A stretch of 64,000 nt of DNA from Pseudodesulfovibrio indicus (GTDB taxonomy: Bacteria > Desulfobacterota > Desulfovibrionia > Desulfovibrionales > Desulfovibrionaceae). Of the stretch, positions 9,034 to 17,043 are shown piece by piece (within the stretch, counting starts at the first letter, position 1; each line of letters opens with the position of its first letter). The notes under the pieces are model-generated. The model saw only the letters and a program-made list of their open reading frames with translations, ran no database searches and was not told the origin of the DNA. The stretch is taken from the NCBI RefSeq assembly GCF_001563225.1, contig NZ_CP014206.1, positions 2,666,001-2,730,000 on the forward strand, read 5' to 3'. A program made the translations under genes and the position numbers.

Positions 9034-9726
9034 ATGCCGGCCCGGTTGACCCTCGAATCCGCCCGCATGGGTGCCTGGCGCACCCTGCCGGTGGCGATCA
9101 GCGTCTTTGCCTATGGCATGGTCTACGGTCTGCTGACCCGTGAGGCGGGCCTGACCATGCTGGAGTCCGTGCTTTCCAGCGGCCTGATCTTCGCCGGCTC
9201 CGCCCAGTTCGTGGCCCTGGACATGTGGACCCACCCCCTGCCCGTTGCCGCGCTGATTTTGACCGTGTGCGTGGTCAACCTGCGCCACGTGCTCATGAGC
9301 GCGTCCCTGACCCCGTGGATGCAGGGCCTCCCCCCGCGCGCCACCCTGCCCCTGCTCTTCCTGCTGGTGGACGAAAGCTGGGCCATGACCTACGGGGCGG
9401 CACAGCGGGGCAAGGCGGATCTGGGATTCCTGCTCGGCTCGGGGCTGCTCCTCTGGGTCACCTGGATGAGCGCCACAATCACCGGGCGGCTCCTGGGATC
9501 GGCCATTCCCGATCCCCAGGCCTTTGGACTGGATTTCGCCTTTACCGCCGTGTTCCTGTCCCTGCTGGCCGGGCTGTGGCGGGGCAAGGGCGACATCCCC
9601 CCCTGGCTGGTGGCCACCGCAACCGCCTTGATCGTCAATCATTTCGTTCCCGGCAAGTGGTACATCGTGGCCGGAGGGCTGGCCGGCAGCCTGACCGGAT
9701 TGCGAGGCGGCAATGCAGACCGATAG
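9034..9726 (+). CDS. azlC: AzlC family branched-chain amino acid exporter, large subunit
   Basis: A 230-residue polytopic membrane protein with the AzlC pattern: ISVFAYGMVYGLLTREAGL, FAGSAQFVALDMW, VNLRHVLMSASLTPW and LLVDESWAMTY. AzlC with AzlD exports branched-chain amino acids in characterised relatives. It starts 2 bases after the TPR gene and overlaps azlD by 14 bases, as expected for a two-subunit transporter. Confidence 0.92.
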   Translation: MPARLTLESARMGAWRTLPVAISVFAYGMVYGLLTREAGLTMLESVLSSGLIFAGSAQFVALDMWTHPLPVAALILTVCVVNLRHVLMSASLTPWMQGLPPRATLPLLFLLVDESWAMTYGAAQRGKADLGFLLGSGLLLWVTWMSATITGRLLGSAIPDPQAFGLDFAFTAVFLSLLAGLWRGKGDIPPWLVATATALIVNHFVPGKWYIVAGGLAGSLTGLRGGNADR

Positions 9727-10009
9727 CCTCATCGCCATCCTCGGCATGGCCGCCGTCACCTACCTTACCCGCATCAGCGGTCCGTGGCTGGTGCGGCTGG
9801 TCCAGGGCAACCGCCGCGTGGAAGCCTGCCTGTCCAGGCTGCCCGGCAGCATCCTCTGCTCGCTCCTCGCTCCGCTCGTCTTCGCCTCCGGCTCGGCCGA
9901 GATCGCGGCCTCGGCCGTGACCCTCTTCGTCTCGGTCAAGGTCCGCCAGATGCCGGTGGCCCTGGTCGCGGGCGTCGCCTCCCTTGTCCTGTTCCGGCAT
10001 TTTCTGTGA
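9713..10009 (+). CDS. azlD: AzlD family branched-chain amino acid exporter, small subunit
   Basis: A 98-residue hydrophobic protein with three to four membrane spans and the AzlD-typical AAVTYLTRISGPWLVRL and PVALVAGVASLVLFRHFL. It overlaps the end of azlC, and the two would form one exporter. Its TGA stop lies inside the inverted repeat at 10005-10025. Confidence 0.9.
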   Translation: MQTDSLIAILGMAAVTYLTRISGPWLVRLVQGNRRVEACLSRLPGSILCSLLAPLVFASGSAEIAASAVTLFVSVKVRQMPVALVAGVASLVLFRHFL

Positions 10010-10025
10010 TCACGCTTCGATCACA
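10005..10025. repeat. TGTGATC-N7-GATCACA inverted repeat
   Basis: A perfect 7-base inverted repeat with a 7-base spacer, overlapping the azlD stop codon. The inner 19 bases match the element at 58550 in 17 of 19 positions. It could be an operator for the downstream acetyltransferase or a dispersed short repeat. No T-run follows, so it is not a normal terminator. Confidence 0.5.
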
Positions 10026-10149
10026 TTCAACCGCTTGTGATATAAATCAATATATACCTCAGCCGATCATGCGGAAGGCCGCCAGGCCATTGCTTCGGGA
10101 TGGATAAGCGAGTATGCGACCCAAACGTGTCATGGAAAGCGAGGTCCCC

Positions 10150-10581
10150 ATGCGAACGGAAACTGCGGAAAGAACGGATTACGAAGAGCTCATCGAAGTA
10201 TGGGAACGGTCGGTGCGCGCGACCCACGATTTTCTTGCGGAATCGGACATAGCCGAACTGCGTCCGCTGATCCTGACCCAATATTTCGACGCGGTTGAGC
10301 TGCGCTGCGTGCGCAGGGACGGCAGGATCCTCGGCTTTTCCGGCGTGGCCGACGGCGTGTTGGAAATGCTCTTCGTGGCCCCGGAGAGCCGGAACATGGG
10401 CGTGGGACGCGCCCTTTGCGAACACGCCGTGAAACGCCAGTCCGTCACCCGGGTGGATGTGAACGAGCAGAACCCGCAGGCCCTGGGATTCTACGAACGC
10501 ATGGGATTCGCCGTGACCGGCCGTTCCCCGGTGGACGGCCAGGGCAGGCCGTTCCCCCTGCTCCACATGTCGCTGTCCTGA
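10150..10581 (+). CDS. GNAT family N-acetyltransferase (YjaB-like)
   Basis: A 143-residue GNAT enzyme resembling E. coli YjaB from end to end: YEELIEVWERSVRATHDFL near the N terminus, the acetyl-CoA loop in FVAPESRNMGVGRALCEHA, VNEQNPQALGFYERMGF, and a PFPLLHM end. I chose the ATG at 10150 because it has an AGCGAGG ribosome binding site and matches the YjaB start; in-frame ATGs at 10114 and 10132 are possible. The acceptor substrate is unknown. Confidence 0.85.
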   Translation: MRTETAERTDYEELIEVWERSVRATHDFLAESDIAELRPLILTQYFDAVELRCVRRDGRILGFSGVADGVLEMLFVAPESRNMGVGRALCEHAVKRQSVTRVDVNEQNPQALGFYERMGFAVTGRSPVDGQGRPFPLLHMSLS

Positions 10582-10593
10582 CCCGGAAGACGG

Positions 10594-10627
10594 AAAAGGG
10601 GTCCGGCCGCCTGGCCAAACCCCTTTT
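10594..10627. terminator. bidirectional terminator between converging genes
   Basis: AAAAGGGG and CCCCTTTT flank an inner GGCC...GGCC pairing. It serves the plus-strand acetyltransferase and the minus-strand gene ending at 10661. Confidence 0.8.
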
Positions 10628-10660
10628 CACTCCAGGCAATGGACAGCGCCGGGAAATTGT

Positions 10661-12157
10661 CTAGGCGTACATCCGGGAGCGGCTCTTCTCCCTGGCGGCG
10701 CGGATCGCCTGGTGCAGCGCCGCGGTGTTGACCGGCTTGGGCAGGTAGGCGAACGCCCCGGAATCCATGAACGCATCGCGGTCCATCTCCGAACGGACCC
10801 CGGAGATGACCAGGACCTCGGTCTCCGGGTGGGACTTGCGCACCCGCCGCAGCAGGTCCGCGTCCCTGACGCGCTTGGCGTCAAGAACCATCACATCCGG
10901 CTTGATTTCCTTGACCTTCTTCAACATCGACTTGCCGTCGGACACGGCATAGGCCCCGATGTTCGCCCGGTTGCGCAACCGGTTGGACAGGGTCGGCTCG
11001 AATTTCCGGTCGTCGGCGGCCAGCAGTACGGCGGCACGTTCGCGGCGCACCCGCCCATACCCGTCGGGACGGTGGTACATCCGCCCCACTCCGAATTCCA
11101 CGCCTTCCACTCCGGGATAGGCGGACACGAACTCGCCGAGCGACCTGGACACGCTTTCCAGCATCTTCCGATGGCTGTTCACGGCAAGGGACACGGCCCC
11201 TCCCCTGCAATGGACCTCGATGTCGTGGCCCTGGGCGGCCAGGGCGGCGCGGACGCTCCCGGCCAGGGCGTGGTCCCGGGCGGACAAGATCTTCTCCGGG
11301 CCGCTCTTTCGGGGCAGGACCGGCTGGCCTTCACGGCCCAGGACGTCGAAGGCGCAGTAGTTGGCGCCCAGGCCGATCTCGGCCGACTCCACTCCGTCCA
11401 TCTCCAACACGGAATCGAGCACGTTCCGGGTGACCGTGGCCAGGGTCCGTTCGTGGCTCTCGAAGGTCAGGGTCAGCGCACCGTCCGTGCCGGACACGGA
11501 AACGTGGTGGCCGAGCCCGGCCAGGGCCGCCTCGACCTCTGAATTGCGCAGAAAATCCTCCAGACGGACACCCGTGGCCTCGGAATCCTGGACCACGCCG
11601 GCGGCCAACTGCTCCACAACCATGCGCGCGCTCTGCTCGATGCCCACCGCTCCCACCGGGATGACCAGGTCATAGAGGTCGGGAGACCACGGATCGTTGC
11701 ATTCCGTAACACTCATAACCCATTCACAACGGGCCATGTCGTCGGCCAGGATGATCTCCTTGGCCTCCTCCTCCGGATACCCCTTGTCGCGGTCCGCAAT
11801 CCAAAGCCGGTCGTTCATTCCGCTGATCAGGCACACCCGCAGGATATTGTCTATCTCCGGGGGAGGCAGCAGGGCCATGAACCCCGAAAACACGGCGTTC
11901 TTCTCCTGGGAGAGCTTTCTGGCCATGGCAAAACGCAACCAGCCGATCACCTGCTCCCGATCCAGGCCGGAATCGCCCTTTGCCGCGCCGTAAAAAACCG
12001 CCCGGGCCATGGACTTTTCGTCCAATCCCGACAGACTGGCCGCGTCGGCTATGATCTCCTGGTCGGTAACCAGCCGGAATCCTGTAATATCCAGAATATG
12101 TTTCAATACAGGACCGGCATCGCAGAACAGGCCGTTGAACACGGTAATGGCAGTCAT
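10661..12157 (-). CDS. cytidylate kinase-like domain fused to a C-terminal response-regulator receiver domain
   Basis: A 498-residue protein. Residues 1-200 resemble the cytidylate kinase-like family (ITVFNGLFCDAGPVLKHILDITG, LVTDQEIIADAASLSG, AVFYGAAKG), but the N-terminal P-loop is degenerate. The middle (200-375) has two similar segments with LTLTFESHERTLATVTR and VSLAVNSHRKMLESVSR, suggesting an internal duplication. The last 120 residues form a receiver-like domain with AAVLLAADDRKF, PDVMVLDAKRVRDADLLRRVR, EVLVISG and the lysine in FAYLPKPVN. The usual phosphoacceptor aspartate would be the D of VLDAK. Its role is unknown; signalling control of a nucleotide-binding domain is inference. 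It stands alone between a terminator and a non-coding gap. Confidence 0.75.
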   Translation of the reverse strand: MTAITVFNGLFCDAGPVLKHILDITGFRLVTDQEIIADAASLSGLDEKSMARAVFYGAAKGDSGLDREQVIGWLRFAMARKLSQEKNAVFSGFMALLPPPEIDNILRVCLISGMNDRLWIADRDKGYPEEEAKEIILADDMARCEWVMSVTECNDPWSPDLYDLVIPVGAVGIEQSARMVVEQLAAGVVQDSEATGVRLEDFLRNSEVEAALAGLGHHVSVSGTDGALTLTFESHERTLATVTRNVLDSVLEMDGVESAEIGLGANYCAFDVLGREGQPVLPRKSGPEKILSARDHALAGSVRAALAAQGHDIEVHCRGGAVSLAVNSHRKMLESVSRSLGEFVSAYPGVEGVEFGVGRMYHRPDGYGRVRRERAAVLLAADDRKFEPTLSNRLRNRANIGAYAVSDGKSMLKKVKEIKPDVMVLDAKRVRDADLLRRVRKSHPETEVLVISGVRSEMDRDAFMDSGAFAYLPKPVNTAALHQAIRAAREKSRSRMYA

Positions 12158-12620
12158 GATTCGCTCCTTCCCCGCCTGACAGGTTCAGGCGTCGACGTGC
12201 TACTCGCGGATGAAGTGTTGCAATGCGCAAGGCTGTTGCTTTTTGCAACTTGCTACGGTTCAAAACCGGCTTGAATTCCAGCCCCTTTGCTCCCGCAACC
12301 CTTCACATCAATCAAATTCAGTAAGTATACAAAGAAGTTACACAATCCATTCATTGTGCGGACCCCCTGTATTTTGCACGAAGCGTTCCAGTCCTACCGG
12401 CATACGGACCGGCACACTCGGCGGCAATCAATCGTCCCTTCAGAAGGGTTGCCAGTCCGTGATTTCGTGATGATCAACACGCCCAACCAGCAGGAATAAA
12501 GAGGAATCACCACCGAACTTCGCCCGTCGGAGGCGTCGAAGGGCTTATTGCGCATATTGCTGGTGACGGGAGGCAACAGATGGTACATCCCGAATGCCAA
12601 GCAACCCCAAGGAGGATGAC
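12158..12620. other. intergenic region between divergent genes
   Basis: About 460 bases, AT-richer than the neighbours, between divergently transcribed genes. Short open frames here lack ribosome binding sites and recognisable products. It presumably holds both promoters, but I could not place them with confidence. The AAGGAGG at 12609-12615 is the ribosome binding site of the next gene. Confidence 0.5.
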
Positions 12621-13289
12621 ATGATCGAAGCGCAAAGCTGGACTGCGGACGTCCTTGTCAGTTTGCGGGAAACCTTTGGAACCCGCTTGAAATATTTCGG
12701 ATTGCAGGGCAGCTATCGTCGGGGGGAAGCCACCGAGGCCAGCGACATCGACCTGGTGGTCCTGCTGGACGAGATCTCGTTGGACGATCTGGACGCCTAC
12801 CGCGCCATAGTCCGCGCCATGCCCGAAGGAGACAAGGCGTGCGGCTTCATGTGCGGGCTTGAGGAGTTCGCCGCCTGGCCTCCCCACGAGCTCTTCTCCT
12901 TCCGCATGGACACGGCCGACCTTTTCAACCGGCTGGACGATTTCCTGCCGCCCATCAGCCGCGAGGACATCAGGCTCGGAGCCAAGATCAGCGCCGCCAC
13001 CCTGCTGCACCCCCTGACCCACAGCTACCTGTACGCCGGAGACGAGGCCAGACCGAGAATTCTCAACGAAGCCTGCAAGTACGCCTTTTTCCTCCTGCTG
13101 GTATGCGAATACCTGGACTCGGGCCGGTATTGCGAAAGCAAACAAGAGCTGCTCGCGCGCCTGGACTCTCCCCGGCGCGATATCCTCCTCGCGGGCATGG
13201 ACTTTTCCGCCTGGCGCGAGACTCACGAGGACCGCGAAACCTTTGGAATGCTCCTAGACTGGTGCCGAGGCATACTGCTTCAGGTTTAA
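12621..13289 (+). CDS. nucleotidyltransferase domain protein
   Basis: A 222-residue protein with the minimal nucleotidyltransferase signature: LQGSYRRGEATEASDIDLVVLLD (GSxxRG...SDxDL) in the first 50 residues, followed by a helical C-terminal half. It belongs to the MNT-like/aminoglycoside-transferase-like fold, but no substrate can be assigned. I chose the ATG at 12621 because AAGGAGG lies 5 bases upstream; the upstream start at 12594 lacks such a signal. A MNT/HEPN toxin-antitoxin pairing is possible in this family, but no HEPN partner is adjacent. It ends shortly before an A7G12 tract. Confidence 0.8.
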   Translation: MIEAQSWTADVLVSLRETFGTRLKYFGLQGSYRRGEATEASDIDLVVLLDEISLDDLDAYRAIVRAMPEGDKACGFMCGLEEFAAWPPHELFSFRMDTADLFNRLDDFLPPISREDIRLGAKISAATLLHPLTHSYLYAGDEARPRILNEACKYAFFLLLVCEYLDSGRYCESKQELLARLDSPRRDILLAGMDFSAWRETHEDRETFGMLLDWCRGILLQV

Positions 13290-13305
13290 ACCGATTCTCC
13301 CGGCC

Positions 13306-13348
13306 AAAAAAAGGGGGGGGGGGGTGAGCTACTAGCTGCAACCCCCTT
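13306..13348 (-). terminator. terminator-like hairpin with A7G12 homopolymer
   Basis: Seven A (13306-13312) and twelve G (13313-13324), then TGAGCTACTAGCTGCA and five C. On the minus strand this reads as a stem with a C-run and T7 tail, resembling the tRNA-Leu terminator at 13462. The homopolymer may vary in length or be a sequencing artefact. Confidence 0.5.
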
Positions 13349-13461
13349 CGCTTTCGACGAGCACAAAGAGCGCTCTTTCAGGGCAACCTCGCGCCATGTC
13401 AAACATGCGCAGGATCGGATCATAAGGTCTGGAACCGTCAGGATGGATATTTGCGGATCGT

Positions 13462-13504
13462 CAAAAAAGAGGAAGGGTTGCAGCCTGTTAGCTGCAACCC
13501 TTTT
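13462..13504 (-). terminator. terminator of the secG/tRNA-Leu transcript
   Basis: A 12-base perfect stem (AAGGGTTGCAGC / GCTGCAACCCTT) with a 6-base loop. On the minus strand it is followed by TCTTTTTT. It lies directly after the tRNA. Confidence 0.85.
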
Positions 13505-13511
13505 GATTTCG

Positions 13512-13598
13512 TGGTGCCGAGGGGGGGATTCGAACCCCCACGGAATTTCTTCCACTGCCCCCTCAAGACAGCGTGTCTACCAATTCCACCACCTCGGC
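13512..13598 (-). tRNA. tRNA-Leu (GAG)
   Basis: The minus strand folds as a tRNA: acceptor GCCGAGG/CCTCGGC with encoded CCA, a D arm of the TGGTGGAATTGGTAGACAC leucine type, anticodon loop TTGAGGG (GAG), a long variable arm, and a GGTTCGAATCC T arm. It lies 16 bases after secG and is probably processed from the same transcript. Confidence 0.93.
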
Positions 13599-13614
13599 AC
13601 GAATATGCTCAGAG

Positions 13615-13971
13615 CTATTCGCTCTTGGCGTCGTCCCCGGTATCCTTGAAGGTGATACCCGGCTTGGCCGGTTCGGCGGGAGCCGTGGTCTGCGCGGCGG
13701 GGTTCGCCTGCTGCAGCATAATCGACTCCTGGTCCGTAACCTTGTTCCCGGTCAGGATATTGTATCCAAGGGAAGTGAGCAGGAAAACCGTTGCGAGTCC
13801 AGCGGTTACCTTGACCAGGATACCGCCCGCGCCGGTGGAGCCGAACATCGTGCTGCTACCGCCGCCGAAGATGACTCCCATCCCCTCATGACCGGACTGC
13901 AGCATTACTGCGCCGATCAAAAAGATGCAAGCCAAAACATGAATGACAATCACTAAGGTTTCCACAATCAA
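13615..13971 (-). CDS. secG: preprotein translocase subunit SecG
   Basis: A 118-residue protein with two membrane segments (ETLVIVIHVLACIFLIGAVML and a second around residues 50-70) and the SecG-typical LQSGHEGMGVIFGGGSSTMFGS loop. The C-terminal Ala/Pro-rich tail is longer than in E. coli. SecG is the auxiliary membrane subunit of SecYEG. It follows tpiA by 36 bases, the frequent pgk-tpiA-secG order. Confidence 0.93.
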   Translation of the reverse strand: MIVETLVIVIHVLACIFLIGAVMLQSGHEGMGVIFGGGSSTMFGSTGAGGILVKVTAGLATVFLLTSLGYNILTGNKVTDQESIMLQQANPAAQTTAPAEPAKPGITFKDTGDDAKSE

Positions 13972-14006
13972 TCCCTTTTCTTAGAATCTTTTTTCCGCTT
14001 GCAATA

Positions 14007-14762
14007 TCAGGCCAGTACGATCTGAGAAAAGCTTTCGCTCAGCAAGCTCGCGCCTCCTACCAATACTCCGTCGACATTGTCAAGCGCAATAATTTCCGCG
14101 CAGTTGCCCGGTTTGACGCTGCCGCCATATAAGATTCTCATTTCATTGGCTTTTTCTCCATAAATTGAAACGAGAATTTTCCGGGTGAAACCGTGAGCCT
14201 GCTGGATTTCCGCAGGACCGGCCACCTCGCCGGTGCCGATGGCCCAGACAGGCTCGTAGGCCACGCTGATCCGGTCCGGCTCCACGCCCACGGGAACGTC
14301 GCGCAGTCCGGCCCTGATCTGGCGCTCCAGGACCTCCTCGACCTTGCCGCCCTTGCGCTCCTCGATCTTCTCGCCCACGCAGAGAATGACCTTGAGGCCC
14401 TTTTCCAGGCCGTAGGCGGTCTTGCGTCCCACCAACTCGTCACTCTCGCCGAGCACGTGGCGGCGTTCGGAATGGCCTGTCAGCCCATAGGACGCCCCTG
14501 CGTCGGCGAGCATCTTCGGGGATATCTCGCCGGTGAAGGCGCCTTCTTCTTCCGTATAGAAGTCCTGCCCTCCGGCGGAGAAGCCGTCAACCGGGGCAAA
14601 GGCGTCCCCCACGGCCTTGAGTGCGGTGAACGGGGGAAAGACGAGGACCTCCCTGTCCGCCGGGAGCTTGTCCGCGGCCAGTCCGACCAGTTCCCTGGCG
14701 GTCGATTCGGCCTCGGCCCAGGTCTTGTACATCTTCCAATTGGCCGCCATGAGCTTCTTCAT
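14007..14762 (-). CDS. tpiA: triosephosphate isomerase
   Basis: A 251-residue TIM enzyme with MAANWKMYK at the N terminus, the catalytic histidine region GLTGHSERR, the catalytic glutamate in VAYEPVWAIGTG, and the phosphate loop ILYGGSVKPGN and VDGVLVGGASL. It interconverts DHAP and glyceraldehyde 3-phosphate. The start at 14762 overlaps the pgk stop by one base (TAATG), implying coupled translation. The ATG upstream at 14774 would add four residues inside pgk. Confidence 0.95.
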   Translation of the reverse strand: MKKLMAANWKMYKTWAEAESTARELVGLAADKLPADREVLVFPPFTALKAVGDAFAPVDGFSAGGQDFYTEEEGAFTGEISPKMLADAGASYGLTGHSERRHVLGESDELVGRKTAYGLEKGLKVILCVGEKIEERKGGKVEEVLERQIRAGLRDVPVGVEPDRISVAYEPVWAIGTGEVAGPAEIQQAHGFTRKILVSIYGEKANEMRILYGGSVKPGNCAEIIALDNVDGVLVGGASLLSESFSQIVLA

Positions 14763-15961
14763 TACTTCATGCACTCCTTTAAAGCTGTGAACGCGGGCAG
14801 CTCCTTGCCTTCGAGAAATTCCAGGAAGGAACCGCCGCCGGTGGAAATAAAGCTGAATTTATCCGCCATGTTGAGGAGATTGACCACAGCATCAGTATCC
14901 CCGCCGCCAACAATGGTCAGAGAGTCGTCCAGACCGGCTATGGCCTTGCACACCGCCAGGGACCCCTTGGCAAACGCCGTTGTCTCGAAGAGACCCATGG
15001 GGCCGTTCCAGACCACGGTCTTGGCCAGCTTGAGGACGGACACGAAATTGGTGATGGTCTCCGGCCCGATGTCCAGGACCAGGGCGTCCGTGGGCACGGT
15101 CTTGGCCGTGCACACCCCTTCCACCTGTTTGGCCTTGGGGGTCTTGGCGTAGAGGAAGTCCACGGGCAGATGCAGGACCGAGCCCATGGACTCGGCCTTG
15201 CGCATGATCTCGGACGCGGCGTCCACCAGGTCCGGCTCCACCAGGGACTGGCCCATGTTGTACCCCTGGGCCATGAGGAAGGTATTGGCCATGGCCCCGC
15301 CGATGATGATGTCGTCCACCTTGCCGAGCAGGTTGTTCAGGATGCCCAGCTTGGTGGACACCTTGGCACCGCCGGAAACGCAGACATAGGGCCGCTTGGG
15401 CGCCTTGAGGGCGTCGCCGAGGTAGTCGTATTCGCGCTGCAGCAGGAACCCGGCGCAGCACACCTTGGCGTGTTTGGGCACGTCCACCACCGAAGCGTTC
15501 TCGCGGTGGGCCACGCCAAAGGCGTCATTCACGTAGACGTCGGCCAGGGACGCCAGCAGCTTGCCGAAATTGCCCCGCTCTTCCGGGGTCTTGCCGGTCT
15601 CTTCGGGATTGAAGCGCAGATTGTCGAGCATGATCACCCGGCCGGGCTGGAGATCGGCGCAGGCCTTCACCGCCTGGTCGCCGATACGCCCGGGAATCAG
15701 GGCCACGCCCAGGCCAAGCAGCTCTCCGGTGCGATTGGCCACCGGCCCCAGAGACAGCTCGGGGACGACCTTGCCCTTGGGCTTGCCCAGGTGGGCGCAG
15801 AGGATGACCGACGCGCCGTTGTCCAGTGCATAGCGGATGGACGGCAGGGCTGCGCGGATGCGGTGGTCGTCGGTGATCACCCCGTCCTCTATGGGCACGT
15901 TGAAGTCCACCCGGAACAGCAGCTTTTTGCCGGAAATAGGCAGCTCGTCGATGCACAACAT
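14762..15961 (-). CDS. pgk: phosphoglycerate kinase
   Basis: A 399-residue enzyme of normal length. It has the N-terminal LLFRVDFNVPIEDGVITDDHRI, the CAHLGKPKG substrate loop, LDNLRFNPEE, the nucleotide-binding GGAKVSTK and IIGGAMANTFL, and GGGDTDAVV near the C terminus. It makes ATP from 1,3-bisphosphoglycerate. It sits between rimI (21 bases upstream) and tpiA on the minus strand. Confidence 0.96.
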   Translation of the reverse strand: MLCIDELPISGKKLLFRVDFNVPIEDGVITDDHRIRAALPSIRYALDNGASVILCAHLGKPKGKVVPELSLGPVANRTGELLGLGVALIPGRIGDQAVKACADLQPGRVIMLDNLRFNPEETGKTPEERGNFGKLLASLADVYVNDAFGVAHRENASVVDVPKHAKVCCAGFLLQREYDYLGDALKAPKRPYVCVSGGAKVSTKLGILNNLLGKVDDIIIGGAMANTFLMAQGYNMGQSLVEPDLVDAASEIMRKAESMGSVLHLPVDFLYAKTPKAKQVEGVCTAKTVPTDALVLDIGPETITNFVSVLKLAKTVVWNGPMGLFETTAFAKGSLAVCKAIAGLDDSLTIVGGGDTDAVVNLLNMADKFSFISTGGGSFLEFLEGKELPAFTALKECMK

Positions 15962-15982
15962 CTGAAAAACCTCGTAGTTATG

Positions 15983-16423
15983 TTAAAAGTCGTAGCGGAA
16001 CAACAACGCGTCTTCCCGGGTATCGGGATAGTATTTTTTGCGCACTCCGATCTTCTTGTACCCGAATTTGCGGTACAAAGCCAAGGCTGGATCGTTGGAC
16101 ACCTTCACATCCAGAAAACTTTTGGTGACGCCTTCGGCCGCACAGATTTCGAAGCTCCGCGCCAGAAGCGCTTCGCCCAGCCCCTGCCGCCGATGGTCGG
16201 GGTGCACCGCCAGGTTGAGGATCTCCATCTCGTCTTCGATCATGGAAAAGGCCATGTATCCCGCAAGGATGGCCCCTCTGCGGACGCCGATGATCCGATA
16301 GGCGCCGCTCTCCAGCCCCAGCAGGAACTGGTCGCGCGTCCAGTGGTACTCGAAACAACGCCCTTCGAGTTCAATGAGGTCGTCGACGTCGGAAACGCCC
16401 AGGTCGATCACCGCATCCGTCAT
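15983..16423 (-). CDS. rimI: ribosomal protein S18 alanine N-acetyltransferase
   Basis: A 146-residue GNAT protein with RimI features: IELEGRCFEYHWTRDQFLLGL, MEILNLAVHPDHRRQGLGEALL with the acetyl-CoA loop, FLDVKVSNDPALALYRKFGYKKIGVRKKYY, and a C-terminal EDALLFRYD. RimI acetylates the N terminus of S18. It is the first gene of the pgk-tpiA-secG unit and lies divergent to the NUDIX gene across 83 bases. Confidence 0.88.
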   Translation of the reverse strand: MTDAVIDLGVSDVDDLIELEGRCFEYHWTRDQFLLGLESGAYRIIGVRRGAILAGYMAFSMIEDEMEILNLAVHPDHRRQGLGEALLARSFEICAAEGVTKSFLDVKVSNDPALALYRKFGYKKIGVRKKYYPDTREDALLFRYDF

Positions 16424-16506
16424 TGTTCCCCCGCCCTATTGGGCTGGATATGTTGAAACATTGGGTGTATACACAGTTTATTAGCAAAGCAAAAGAGCAG
16501 GTGGAG

Positions 16507-17043
16507 ATGATCCCGCACAAAACCCCCGCCGATACCGAGGCCGATCACCTGGTGGAAGTGATCGATAAGAACAACCGCCCCCTGGCCGTGCTCTCCAAGC
16601 GCACGGTGCACCGGCAGTTGCTCCTGCACCGGTCCGTACAGGTCCTGGTGTTCAACCCGGAACGGAAAATCTACCTGCAAAAGCGCAACGCCAACAAACA
16701 GTTCTTTCCGGGACGGTGGGACATCTCGGCCCGCACCCACCCCAGGGCCGGGGAATCCACCTTCGACGCCGCCGTGCGCGCGCTCCGGGAGGAGCTGAAC
16801 CTGGAAATAGAGCATCCCCAGTTCGTCCGAGAGCTGCCCGCCGGCCCGGAAACCGGGTTCGAGCACGTCGCCCTGTTCGAGGTGACCAAGAACACCCTGC
16901 CCATCGTTCCCGGCAGCGACTCGGTCTCCGAGGGGTTCTACTACTCCCCGGAAGAGCTGACCTGCCTGGTCAAGGAATTCCGGGAGCTGCTCACCCCCAA
17001 CCTGGTGATCCTCTGGGAGTCCGGGCTCCTGGTCCCGGCCTAA
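16507..17043 (+). CDS. NUDIX hydrolase (YfcD-like)
   Basis: A 178-residue NUDIX protein. It starts LVEVIDKNNRPLAVLSKRTVHRQ, as in the YfcD/isopentenyl-diphosphate-isomerase-like group, and has the NUDIX box region RAGESTFDAAVRALREELNLE. I chose the ATG at 16507, preceded by AGGTGGAG; the longer frame from 16423 would run into the rimI start. Substrate unknown. The gene ends inside the 3' end of the converging inositol phosphatase gene (4-base overlap). Confidence 0.85.
   Translation: MIPHKTPADTEADHLVEVIDKNNRPLAVLSKRTVHRQLLLHRSVQVLVFNPERKIYLQKRNANKQFFPGRWDISARTHPRAGESTFDAAVRALREELNLEIEHPQFVRELPAGPETGFEHVALFEVTKNTLPIVPGSDSVSEGFYYSPEELTCLVKEFRELLTPNLVILWESGLLVPA

Noticed and set aside
10005..10025. 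CRP/FNR-type binding site
   Set aside because: The half-sites TGTGA and TCACA are 11 bases apart in place of 6.
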